A stretch of DNA of 64,000 nt, taken from Promerops cafer (lineage: Eukaryota; Chordata; Aves; Passeriformes; Nectariniidae). Location: positions 1 through 64,000 of the forward strand of contig VZSE01006238.1 in assembly GCA_013398275.1 (NCBI GenBank), written 5' to 3'. Numbering within the stretch: the stretch's first letter is position 1; every line of letters starts with the position of its first letter. Shown piece after piece: positions 32,801 through 44,800 of this stretch. The notes under the pieces were generated by a model. It was not told the DNA's origin, made no database searches, and was given only the letters and a program-made list of their open reading frames with translations. A program made the translations under genes and the position numbers.

Positions 32801-35800
32801 AAATACCACCAGAGTAACAGCATGGATTTCAATAGATTTACATGACATGAGTAAAATCAGGACTCAGCAACTCCTTTAGCTAGAAAAGCCAAAGGAGATG
32901 TTGCAAACAGCCAACAGAGCTAAGCAGTCCAATACCTCTTGTTGCTTGAATATCAGTGCATCGATGTAGCTCCTCACACTGTTCTCATTGATATCCTCCC
33001 TGCTCGCCTTCATGTATTGCCTTAAAATGGCACGCACATCTTCAATTTTCTTGAGCATAATCTTGTGGGTTTTGAAAAGAAATCCAAGGAACGGGTAGAA
33101 ATTGAAATACTAATGAGAAATTTAAAAAGAGAAGCATTAGGCCTGCAGAAATACCACACAGAATCACCTTGGCTAAACAGCTTTTTCCTAAGGGCCAATG
33201 AATCAGTTGAGTTTTGTCTTTAGTAGCAATATCTCAGCATCCCAGGGACTTCTGGGGCAGATTTTCACAAGCTAAAGTAACCATAGTTCAGTTCTCATTT
33301 TAGCTCCCCACAGATGTGCAGGATGGGTCAGAAGGAAAGCAGGCAAGGGGAATCTGACAGCAAATTTTTGTGACCAAAGTGACGTGTGGAGAACTGTCAC
33401 ATTTTAGGTGTAATGGTTCTGAACATTTGAAAACTGCTGAAGTAAACCCTATGGTTGGTGTGGCTTATGTGCCAGCATAAAATAAAAATTGTTTATCCGT
33501 GGGGCAGGTTACTTACGTTTAAATTTGGGGATCCCAGAAGAATCATAATTTCATCTATGAGTCTTAAGAGAGTGAGAAATGTTGGGTCCTTGTAGTCAAA
33601 CCTGTCCCCGAAGAGCATGACGAAGGTGACGTTGATGGGAGCGCAGTTGAAGGACGGCAGGCTGAAAGGTTCCCCTGCAGCGGGAGCAGGATGGGAGAGC
33701 TGTGAGATGTGGAGCAGCTGTGGCACACACGAGGCTGGGCAGCCCCTGGGATCGTCCCCAGCTCACCTTTGAAGGATTTGATCATCTCGATGAGGAAGTG
33801 AAGCTCCTCAAAGATTCTGCCTTCTATCATTTGTTTCCCCATGCCGAGGTTGCGCATGCTGGACACCGTGAACCTCCGCGTTGTCCTCCACAGCTCCCCG
33901 ATGGAGAAGAACAGACCTGGGCAGCCCGTGAGAAATGTGCTGGGCTCAGGCACGGAGGAGCCCCCCACACCAGACCAAACAGGGCACTGGGTGAGCAGGG
34001 AGCTCCACAGGTGTTCCTGCTGCCTGTTTTCACGTGGATTTAGGGACTAAAGGTCTCCCCTTTCTGTGTGCCTCATCCCTGCATCCTCTCAGCTCCATTC
34101 TCACTGAGCCTGTAGTTTGGGAAAAGCAAGCTCCCTCCCAGCCCAGTTACCCCAGTCCTCTCCTGAGTGGCAGATGGGCAGCTGTGGCTTTCAGACCAGT
34201 ATGGGTTGGCTGTAGAGCTTGGGAAGATGTTGGTTTGAGTCAGTCATGGGACATTTTTGACCCTGCTGCTTGCAAGTCTAGGGCCTCAAGCACCTTGTGT
34301 CTCTGAAGCTTCTCCCTTCATCCTATTCTAGTCATAAAGGTAATTTATCTGTGTGGGATGGGATAATTCAGTCTCCTCAACCCTAAACTGTTTATGGAGA
34401 TTCCAAGCAGTGGTGTATTTTCAGCAGTGGCGAAAATACTGACATTTTTGTGGAGGTTTCTGAGCTCACGCCATGATGATCTCTAGCACCTCCAAGCAGG
34501 GATAGGTATTTCATCCTGTCAGAGTGCTGTAAAGAAAAAGTCGGGTCAATAATCCAAAAACTATCTCAGATTGTGGTCAGTTGAAAAGCTGGATGCCAGC
34601 ATTTCACATCTTCATCGTGGCTGTGAGGCTTTTAAATATGTTTGCTTTTCTGTTTTAAAGCAGTGTAGTTTTAATTTGGATAGCAAGACTTTTTGCTTTA
34701 AAAATGTTAAAGCAAATTTCTAAACTTCCATTTTTTAAACTTTCAGTTTATGCAATTTCTTCTGGATCATTCCTTTTCTGAGAGCATCTTCACAGTCAAC
34801 AAATTGGCATTTTCTGAAGACCAAATATTTCATGGGAAAATTTGTGATCATCGTTGCTTAACAGCCCCTGAGAACTTCCATCTTTGGGTCACCTCTAAGT
34901 GCCTCAGACTTGGGCTGAGAAGGTAAATGTGACAGGACTTATGTTGTTAATACTGATAGTCTCCCACAGGGATGTTTTACATGTAAATTAGCTCTACAAA
35001 TACCTTTCTCCTCATCAATTCATTTTATTTATGTAGTGATAAATTCATCTATTGATATTATGGCTGGGTAATTTAATTTCTAATTCTAATCCCAACTTCA
35101 GCCTGTGACCAACATACAAAGCTGCCTTTTGGTTCTCCCAGCTAAAGCCTCACATGAAGCAGAGGATGGACAAAGCAAAAAGTCCTCTGAAATACTCAGG
35201 GGTGGAAAGTTACCTTGGAAAAACTATGGGATTGTTTGTAGGGGTGAATTTCCAGCCTCAGCCTCTTGCTTCTGCCTGAAGCTGTTTCAGGCTGGTCAAC
35301 CTGAGAACTTTTGTGGGGAGGCAAAGGTGTGGGAACTGACACGACAAAGGCAGTGGGAGAAAGGGAAAAACCTGACAGCTCCCAACAGCCAAGCCAGGTA
35401 GTCCAAAGTCTCCTGGAAACGTGAGGAGGTGGTGGTGACAGTGAGCCACTCACACCAACATCTCACGGAGATTAACCCCAGAAATACCACAGTGCCTTCA
35501 AAGATCCCACTCCTCCCACCCCTCAACTCTTTGGATATGGATGGACTGCAAGTGCGTCAGCAGAAGTGATGGAAGTCAGGAGTCATTGCGTGCAAGGAAA
35601 GCCAAATGTTTGCTGTCACTTGGCTTCAGAAGGGCCCAAGGGGATGTTTAAAAGCTGGGCTCTGGGAATGCACAGTTAGGCTGTGCCTCATCGTCATCAT
35701 CATCATCATCACGAGCACTAAGTGACAGCATCATCCCTCCCACCCCCCCACTCATTGCTCTAGTACCGTTTCTGTTCTGAATTTGGTCAAATATTGGGAT

Positions 35801-37739
35801 GGATGGTCTGTCTACAAACTCCTCTGTGTAGTTCACAAGCGCCTCTCGCACAACTTCGTACCCGGTCAGGACCACAACTTTCTGGAACCCGAAGTGGAGG
35901 GTGAAGATGGGGCCGTATTTTTCTGCAAGCTGAAAAAAGAGGCGAGCTGTGATGGTCAGGAAGGGAGGGAGCGTGGATGGAACAACACCTCTTGCTGTCT
36001 GAAAGGCCATTTTTCATCCTGGCATCCTGCTGGGAATGGCTGCAGAGCCACTACCTGCAGAAGGGCACCTGTGAGCCAGAGCTCGTCATGGTCAAACATA
36101 AGACATTTTGTACAGATGCCTCGCTGGCGTCTGCATGGAATTCAGGCTTCTTGCCATGAAGGAGCCCCCACCCCCAAGAGTGCATCACTAATCTGGTTTT
36201 GCTGTTAAGGAGAAAATAAATAGAAAACAAAAGAACCTATCTAAAGACTGGACCTCAAATGGCGGCTAATGTTGGCAAACTGGAGAAAGACCAAAAAAGA
36301 GAAGGTAGTTCAGTGTGAATAATGATGCTGTCACGGTGGAAATGATCTTCCTGATGTACTAAAACACTCCTGCATCCTGCTATTAGACCAGAGGGGCACT
36401 GTCTCTCACAGGACAAAGGGGGCACCCATCAGTGCCCACCCAACAAACCCCAGTTGGTGCCAGCTGCTTAGTGCAAACACCAGTTTTTGCTCTCCGTGGG
36501 GTGAGATGGAGGGATAACCCCTCTGGAGTAATCCCAAAGCAAAGGCAAACATAGGCAACACCAAGCACAGCCTAGCAAGGGACAAAAGCACGCGGAGGTA
36601 ATTCCGAAGCGCCGTTCCGAGGCTGCAGCAGCGTCTGCCCAGCCCTGCTGGGTAAACTGACCCCAGCCCTGACACTGCCCATAGCAGCTCCAGGTGCTGC
36701 AGCCTCGCCCCATGGCAGCAGTAACCCCCAGTGGCTGCTCCCGCAGCACAGCCCGTGTTTGCTGAGCTCTGGTGTCACAGGAGCCGTGGACACCTGGCTG
36801 TGAACCCCCCTGCCTGTCTGCTCCCCCTCTCCGTGACCCCAGCGTGGGTCAGCCCCCAGGAGCCATCCCCGAAAGCCCGGCGGGAATGCCCGGCAGCCCC
36901 GGGAGCAGCCTCGTCCTGCACGCAGGGACACTTTGCCACCGTGAGTGGGGTAAGCTGTCTTAATTACGGGTTACTGGAAGAGCTCACAGGTTATTCACTC
37001 TGGTTCCTTAGCACAGCTTTCCCATCTCTCCCTGGCACTGCTGTCTAGACTTCAGTGCGTGTCCCATTCATCGAGAGGGAAAGGGATTTTGCAATGGAGC
37101 TTCTGGATTTGGCCCTCTCGGCGGCAGTTTTGGGGTCACTGCATTGTGGAATTCCTCTTGCCAGATCTCCGGGGCATAGGGGAGGGAAGCAATTTAATTC
37201 ATGTTAGTTATATCCTAATGCTTTAAAAGATATCTGGGTGTCCAAGCTGTCAAATTAATGTTTCAAATCCCACAAGCATTATAGACTTCATGTACATCAT
37301 CACAATTACATGAAGAAATCCCATATTACCCAGAGGTCTTCTTTTAATGGTTGATTGCTCTTAAATTACATTGCATCAACACAGACATTGAAGGGCTTGA
37401 AGAAGCCCGGAAAGATATCAGAAAGCAATTTTCACACCTTTACAATTTAGTTTGAATTAAAAAAGACAAAAAGTTCTCACTGATACATCCCAGGCAACTT
37501 TAAAATCTATGAGGGTCTGGGTTAGGGTTTTTTTGTCCTACCTTCATTAGTGATTTATCTTGCCTTCTAAGATCCACCAAGTGCAGGTTACCAATGATCG
37601 GAAGAGGAGCTGGACCAGGAGGTAATTTAAAAGCTGAATTTTTATAGCCAGTTGAAAAATAGGCTACAGCTAATAATACTGCTGCACATAGCAGACAAAC
37701 TAATGTAGGATCAGAGAGAAATGAAATTAAAAAAGACAT
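29801..37739 (-). CDS. CYP2W1: CYP2W1, cytochrome P450 family 2 subfamily W member 1
   Basis: A haem-thiolate monooxygenase of the ER membrane. Nine exons join in phase: 37542-37739, 35767-35929, 33767-33916, 33517-33674, 32936-33109, 31804-31945, 31230-31414, 30600-30741 and 29801-29991, coding 500 residues with the standard CYP2 intron plan. A signal-anchor helix (about residues 8-28) precedes the PPGP hinge at 40-43. The I-helix motif AGTETI is at 305-310, the K-helix E362-V-Q-R365 follows, and the haem loop FSTGRRNCIG places the axial cysteine at 442. Identity to human CYP2W1 is striking at HEVQRFITLLPHVPRC and TSVLLDKTQWETP. The start is the first in-frame ATG. Exons 4 and 7 are each one codon shorter than in the neighbouring copy. 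The threonine after TET is replaced by isoleucine, and cysteine is preceded by Asn. No frame breaks were seen, so the gene looks functional. Confidence 0.9.
35688..35712. repeat. (TCA)n microsatellite
   Basis: About seven near-perfect TCA units in CYP2W1 intron 2, close to the exon 2 donor. On the minus strand it adds an Asp run to a meaningless intronic frame. Confidence 0.85.
36590..36960. other. GC-rich block inside CYP2W1 intron 1
   Basis: About 370 bp of GC-rich sequence with some CpGs (AAGCGCCGTTCCGAGG, CCCGGCGGGAATGCCCGG) within an otherwise AT-rich 1.6-kb intron. No exon or known repeat was recognised in it. Confidence 0.5.
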
Positions 37740-37939
37740 ATTTTTTAGTAATAATCTGGTTTTTGGGGTTAGAAGCAATAAAAATGCAGTGGCACTGTTC
37801 AGTTTCTGCCAGCTGGCTTTCTGTTTGCTCTCTGCAATTGCTACAAGCACTCAATTCTTATTAAGGTTTGTAGAGTACCTAAATAAATACTGCATACTCC
37901 ACCCTCTTTAAACACCTCAGAGAATGTGGTCTAAGCAGT

Positions 37940-40900
37940 TTGCAAAGCCTGTCCAGAAGTAAAGAGAGTTTCAAATTACAAACCCATGCATGTGTGTGCA
38001 AGAACATATACATGGGAAAAGGTGCTTGGCATTCCTCTATAACCTCCTCCTCCCTGAGACCTCAAGGTCCTTCATTAGCAGTACTATGACCCTCCAAGCA
38101 CTCTGCTGACACAGGGAAATAAAAAGGCTCTTGCAATCCTATTAGAACCTCCAGATTCAGGGTTAGGTAGGATTTGAGATCTCTGTATTACTAGAGAGAA
38201 AATCAGTATTGTTACAAGACACTTTGGCTTTCTTGATGTCAAGTGGAGATCAAAGGTTGTTAATAATGCTAAAGCCCAGCTATCCCTGGGGGGTTGTAGC
38301 CCATAAACTTCTTCATAGAGTCAGCTCTGAACTGCCCGGGAGGGATGTGATTTCAGACTTTGTGTCTGAGGTAGAAGACATGTAATAGCTAGCCACAGAA
38401 AATTAGCTTGGATCAAGTGATCATGAGTGGATTCATGAGTGCAATGGAAAGACAGAATTAGATTTGAAACTTCTGGGAGGACTCATTTTGCAAGAGCAGC
38501 TTCTAAGGTATAGAGGGAAGAAGTTAATGAAGTTAATGAAGCCAGCTGACCTGGCAGGCTCCAGAAGGGGAACAAGACAGGAGAATGGAATGATTTTAAG
38601 GCAAAGATAATAAACACCTGGAACTTGCATCCCTTATCAAGGCTTAAGCCTTGTAGAAAATTATTGAGGTCTACCTGGTTGCATGGTGGTTTTCAGGAGG
38701 AAGTTTGGCATAACCAGCCAAAGGAATATGATCATTCAGGGAAGAAAGGGCTGTCTTACATGATGAGGAAGCACAAGGCTAAAGGTACATTTGTTCAAAG
38801 GTTAGATCATATAAAGGCCATTATTCAGCAAATATTGCCCCTCAGCCTTGTAAATGCAAAGAAGGCAAGGAAGGAGGTGGATCTGATCCAGAGTGGGGCA
38901 TGGTCAGCAGAGTCCCGGCGCGAACGGCTGCTGGGCGCTCACCGGAGCTGCCTGTGTCGTGTGGAGATGTGGCAGCACAACAGCCACCCAGAAGCAGGAG
39001 CAGCAAGTGTGTCGCAACATTTCTGGGATTTATTTTTTTATTAGTTTCCAAGAAATGGGCTGGAGGCAACGGTTTCCCCCAGAGCGTGCCTAGGATGACT
39101 CAGCCCTGCCTGCTCCATGAGCTAAGAGGCAGAGGGGCTGTAAAGACAGGCAGGAAGGATCACGGCTGGCACAGGATGCAGAACGTGGGCACTGCGATGA
39201 GAACTTGCAATGGCACATGCTCTGTGCCTGGGCAAAATGTTTGTTCCTGCAGGGTTTTCTTGGACCAGCAGCACCCTGTGGGGCAAAAGTTACTCGTTGC
39301 TGCTGCTCTCCTGGTATTTCATCCTTGCCCTGGGAGCCTCTGAACTCATAAAAAGGCCTTTCAGAAAGAGACTTAAATTATCTCTGAAAAGCCAGGGGGA
39401 GTGTATTGTGGGTTTTTTTCAAGCCAGGCTCTGAGTGCAATGCATTAAAATGACAAAGGTGAGTAAAAGTCTTGCGATGACAAGAAATTCCTGTCTCACT
39501 AATGTGTCTGGTACGTGTTTCGCTCCGGAGCCGCGCTGCTACGTGCTGCCCTGCCTGAGCACACAGAGCCGAGCACAAAACACCTGCCAGGCACTGACAC
39601 TGCTCTGGGTGCATTCCTGGGGCAGCCAGGCCCCTCAGGGTGCTCGTGGCCCGGTTGTCCTCCGTCCCTCGTGCCCATGTGGCATTCTGCCACCGCTTGT
39701 GACGGGGGTGGTGCTGGTGAGGATGTGGAGCGTTGGGTACCAGCCACGTAAAGGCAATCACACCACTGCCAGTCAGCCAGCCTGGGCCACTGAAACACCA
39801 TCCTTTAACTTAAATCCCCCAAAATCTCTGCACCTCCCTTGCCAGTCCCATTCTTGACCAGCAGTGCATCCCAGACTACAGCCTTGGATAACTCCTGCTG
39901 GCTTTTACTGTGATGGGTTCCTTGTAAGCAAGGGCAACAGACACAGGAACCACTAAGAGGGGCCACATCAGAGAGCCTTGCAGAGCCACGTCCTGCCTCA
40001 CACAGCAGTTGTGATTTTCTGGAGTTAGAAATCCAGCTCTTTGAGGTGTTTGTGGCTGTGAGTATTGCTCACTCTTTGTGCTGCTGAACATGTCCTGGCT
40101 GCAGGCTGCCCACGCATCCCTGTGCTCACCTCTCTCATGCAGGGGTATGGAAGGTGGTGCAGCTTTATCAGTTTGACCTGAAATCAACTTCATATGGTCA
40201 CACCAGATAGATCAACAGCAACAGAACAAAATATTTAATCATTAAGTAGGTGGTAAGGTCAGGCTTGCAGTAGTTAGACTGCAAATAGAGCAACAGCAAA
40301 ACAAACGCAAGCAAGAGCAGCAGCAGAGGCTTCCTTGTAGCAGAGCTTGCTGAGCACTCCCTGAGCTGTGCCCAGGAGCTGGAGCTGGGCCTGTGGTACA
40401 GCCCCTGACCAAGTGCAACACCAGCACAAGTAGAAGGTGCAGAATCACTGTTAGAGTGCTGCCTTTAGCTGTGTGAACTAAAGCTAGTGAGGAGAGTCAG
40501 TGTTGTGGCCAGAGGCTGCCCTACTTTGTCATCCCTTCATATTCTTTCTCCTTTCTTTCCTTCCATTTGCAGCACAGCTCAGCTTTAGATGACAGTAACT
40601 TCAGTTTTATGTTGTAGGTTTACCATAACTGCCCCATTTTCAGTCGAATGGACAATACTGTCCCTATTCATCACAACACACCTGGTAACTGAGACTGAAG
40701 TTTGGAATTAGGAGCCTGTGAATGATGGTTCACCCCGCAGTCAGAGCAGAGAGTGGGAAATGACAACCTTATGGCAGCTCGTTCATCCCCTGAAGGATCC
40801 TTTCTCGCTGTGAAGGGCAGAGAAGATCTACAGAGCAAGTACAGCCCCTGAGGTGCAAGTGGAGCAGGGGGCTGAGCCTGCCCCAGCTCTCTGGTGGAGT

Positions 40901-41826
40901 GTGGCAGTCCTGCTGCCCAGCCCCAGCCCCAGCCCCACTGCCCACTGCCCAGCCCCACTGCCCAGTCCCAGCCCCACTGCCCTCACACTGCTGCAGGCTT
41001 GCATCGCTTCAGCCACGCTGATTCAGAAACTCTTCCCTTGCCACGGCTGCTCATTTTCTGCCAGTTTAGGGATCTAAGATGGCCCAGTAAGGGATTGGAC
41101 AAGTGCCAGAGCCAGCATGAAGCCAGGAGAGGTGAGGGAGTGGTAGAAATGCCTTTCTTAGCAGAAGCGGAAAGCTGCTCAATTGGCCCCATCATAAATG
41201 GGCTGTTCAGCATAAAGTGCCTGGTGTGAATTGGAAGGAACCCACTTCCCAAACCACTCAGATGTTTTCTGATAACTGTCCTGTGCCTGGGTCTTGGCAT
41301 CAGCCCATGTTACACCCTTGTGTCTGGGACTCTGTAATAAAGATAAGGCAGGTTGTATGGCACAATGGAAGCTCAGTCTGAGCTCAGCTGAACAACCATC
41401 CTGAGGAGATTTCCAGATCCTTTGAGTGTCTCTTGTCTCCAGCTGGACCATCGATAATCAGCTCTGCTATAGGGCTTGGACTTCGGGCTGAGAAATTCCC
41501 CATGGAGGCTGTCAGGGGAGAGCTCTGATGGGTTACATCTAGAGAGGAGGTCTGAAGGCATTTCACTCTTTCAAACTGTCCTGAAAACAGCATCTCTGAT
41601 GTGCTGTTCCAGGAATGAATCACAGTCTCTGAGAGCAGAACTCAGAGCTGTCCGAAGGGTTTGCATTACACAGACATTGCAAGAGCTGTTGGAGAGAATG
41701 TCATGAATGAGAGAAAATAACAGTGCCTGGTGTCTTCCCCTAAAGCTCAGGGACAGCTTTTCCCCACTGTAGCTAGATTTGCTTTAAAGCTTGAAGTGCT
41801 CACTACTCTAATGCTGTGTTGTTTGG
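37940..41826. other. Spacer between the two CYP2 genes
   Basis: It holds the CYP2W1 upstream region and the 3' flank and UTR of the CYP2K-like gene. I saw no third CYP2 copy or pseudogene exon. A small CpG-rich patch lies near 38915-38965 and a short CCCCAG/CCCCACTG tandem repeat at 40915-40983. No confident poly(A) signal for the upstream gene was found. Confidence 0.5.
40915..40983. repeat. CCCCAG / CCCACTG tandem repeat
   Basis: Alternating CCCCAG, CCCCACTG and CCCAGT units in near-perfect tandem over about 70 bp. Confidence 0.8.
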
Positions 41827-44800
41827 TCATTCACAGGGCACAGCACAAACCAGGTGAGGCATGGGAGTCAAGGTAAAGCCAACATCAGCAGTGAGATCCA
41901 GGTCTGACTTATCCACTCCTGGAGGGGGCTGGAAAACAAATTTGCGCAGCAAGCCTGAAAAGAAGAGGAACAGCTCCATTTTGGCCAGTCCTTCACCAAG
42001 GCAGGCCCTTCGCCCTGAAAAGAACCAGGGGAGAAGTTAATGATCAGCACTGTACCTGTTAGTGCTGATGTCTGAGACCTTCAAAACAGGAGGTACAGTC
42101 TGGAAAAGCTGGCTGCTGGGGTAGGAAATTTTCCCTTCCTTCTTTCTGTATATTACAGGTGCTACTGATTTGGTCTCAAACTACACAGAAGTCTGTAGAT
42201 ACACAAAATTGTTCAGTGACTGTGGGTCAATCCATGTCTCCCATCTCTCCCAAAGAAGAGGTGGTTGCCTACAGCAATGGTGGATAGGAGAAATGACCAG
42301 AAATCCTTTACTCTCTGTTCTGTGTCCCTGGCTTTCATACTTTCCTGAAATCAGGGGGAACTGCCACTAGCCTTGCACCCACACCCCTCTTACCTACGGA
42401 GAATGGAATAAATGCTTCTCTCCTGATGAAGTTCCCATTGGCATCTAGGAAATGGGAAGGGTTGAACTGATGCGGGGTTTTCCAGTGTAACTCATCATTC
42501 AGAGCAGAGGTCAGCAGTGGAATAATCTCAGTACCCTGAAAGGGATCAAAGAAACTCATGGAAGAGGAGATCACTCCCTTACTTGAGCTAGACTGTGTTA
42601 TTTTTCCTAATGTGAAGAAAATAAGACATGACAAGTAGAACTGGGGAATGCTTCTCTGCCCCATCGTGGCTCTGTCTGTTTTCAGTAACTGCTGTTTTAT
42701 TTTTTGGACCACAAAACATTCCTGTCTTACAGAGTCAGATCTTTAAACAAAGGTACTGGGGTAGAGGTTCCACATTTGACATAAAAGATTCAAACCAGTG
42801 TGATTTAATTAAATCTCTGGTTAATCGTGATTCAAACAACTGTACCAGACCACAATCCATTGTATGTTTATAATAATTATCCTGGATCTAAGACAAAGGG
42901 TCACAGCACAGATTAAACCATGCATCACCATGTCTTTGGTTATTTATGTGTTTCTTCATCTGCTTTAAAGAAAGCTGTGAGGAATCTGTGCAGCAAAAGC
43001 TGCCAGCCTCAGAGCTCACCTTAGGGATCACATAGCCTCGGAAATTCACATTGCTGGGAGTCGATCGTGATACGCCCATGGGGACAATATTGGCAAACCT
43101 TTGAATTTCATGTATTACTGCTTCTGTATAAGGCATTTTTTTCCGGTCCTCCAACTTAGGCAGCTCTCCTGGTTCAATGACATGGTTCATTTCTTCCTGA
43201 ATCTTTCCTTGGAGGGAGGAAAGGATTAAGAAGGCGATAACAATCTCATCTTGCAACTGAAATGGCTACCAGTTTGGCAGAGATGAAGAAAAGGGAAAAC
43301 TGTAAATATCTGGGAAGGGCAGAAGTGGGTAAGTGAGGGCATGGCGTGGTTCTTTCAGGTGTGTTGTTGAGCTGAGGCAGCTTGAATGGAGTCACTACAG
43401 ACCATCTCATGCCTGACTCTCACTGCACACCTTTGTCACCCCATAACCTTCAACAGAAACCAGATCAGAATCAGCTCCTGAGGAGACCTTTAGTGACGTA
43501 AGCCCATAGCCTGCAGGAGAATAATGATGAGGGAGCTTTACTGTGACTGTAGGCTGCCCCTTAGCCTCTCCCATTTGGCTGGGCTGGTTTATTGCAATCC
43601 AGCTGAATAAAATTCCTTTGTAAAGTCAACGCTTGTTATCTCTCTCAGAGCACTCAGAATAATTACTCTAGGCAACACTGAATGAGTTCCACTCCCTTCC
43701 ACAACCAAAGCCTTAAGCGTGCAGCAATAAATTGTACAAGAGACTTGTCCTCCTTACTCTGAATTTCTGGGTATTTCATCATCAGAAGCAGCCCCCAGCG
43801 CACAGTTGTGGATGTAGTCTCAGTCCCAGCAGCAAAGAGGTCCAGGGTTGAAAACATCAGGTTTCCATTGCTGAATGCAGTGTGTGGTTTCTTTGACTCC
43901 TTCAAAACACGTGGGTAATACAGCAAGTGATACCCATATGTGACTGTGCTGCCACCATTTTTATCTGCATTTTAGCCTTCTGTGACTTTATATGTGCTGG
44001 AAAACTAAACATTTAAGTCTTTTAGCATTAGGGCCTATGCTGTGTGGAATTTGTCTGGTCCCAAGGATATGTGTAATCCCCAAGTTTAGATATTAGAAAT
44101 AATTCCAATAAATTGGAATTTATTTACTGCAACACAGTTTATCACTGTACCATTCTTGCAAGAAGATTTGGGATGATCTCCTCCTTATGTGTGCTGAGTG
44201 GGAACTTATTTCACCCTCGTGGGATGTCTTGACAACTAAATCCCTTTAACCAGCAGTTCTAGTGGGGCCATGAGCGAATCCAGCACAGCTCAGTGTATGA
44301 GCTTTGATATATTCTGCTCACTGCAGTTCTGTTTCCACTCACTCCCAGTCCCTGACAGATGCCCAGTCCTAAGAATAAGTCAGAGCTAAGGGAACGGAAA
44401 GACAGTGGGGCTCAGCTTTAAAGTACCTGGTTTTGCTTCACCAGAAAGGCATCAACAAAGCCTGTTAGGTCATTTTCATTAAGCTCCTCTTTGTGTTCCT
44501 GGAAGAGCTTCTGGAGAAAAGCATTCAATTCACTGATATTTTGTAGCACAGTCTTGGAAGCTCCAGACAGAAATCCAAGGGATGGGTAGAAGTTATATAA
44601 CTGTGGAGCAAGAGAAGTTTTACTGTTAATTGGCATTTTTGAACACATACTGTTATCTCAAATCACACTGCTGGTCCCTTTTCCTATGCCCTGACATTTG
44701 AGGCTGTAATTCCCATCCTTCTACAGTCCAAGGAGCTCTGGATTCCTGCAGAAATAGAGTGTTCTTTCTGTAAATCAAGGAGGCAGGTTTGGGATGGTGC

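Noticed and set aside
38625..39044. 139-residue plus-strand open frame between the P450 genes
   Set aside because: Its first codon is TTG rather than ATG, no family is recognised and no splice or promoter context supports it.
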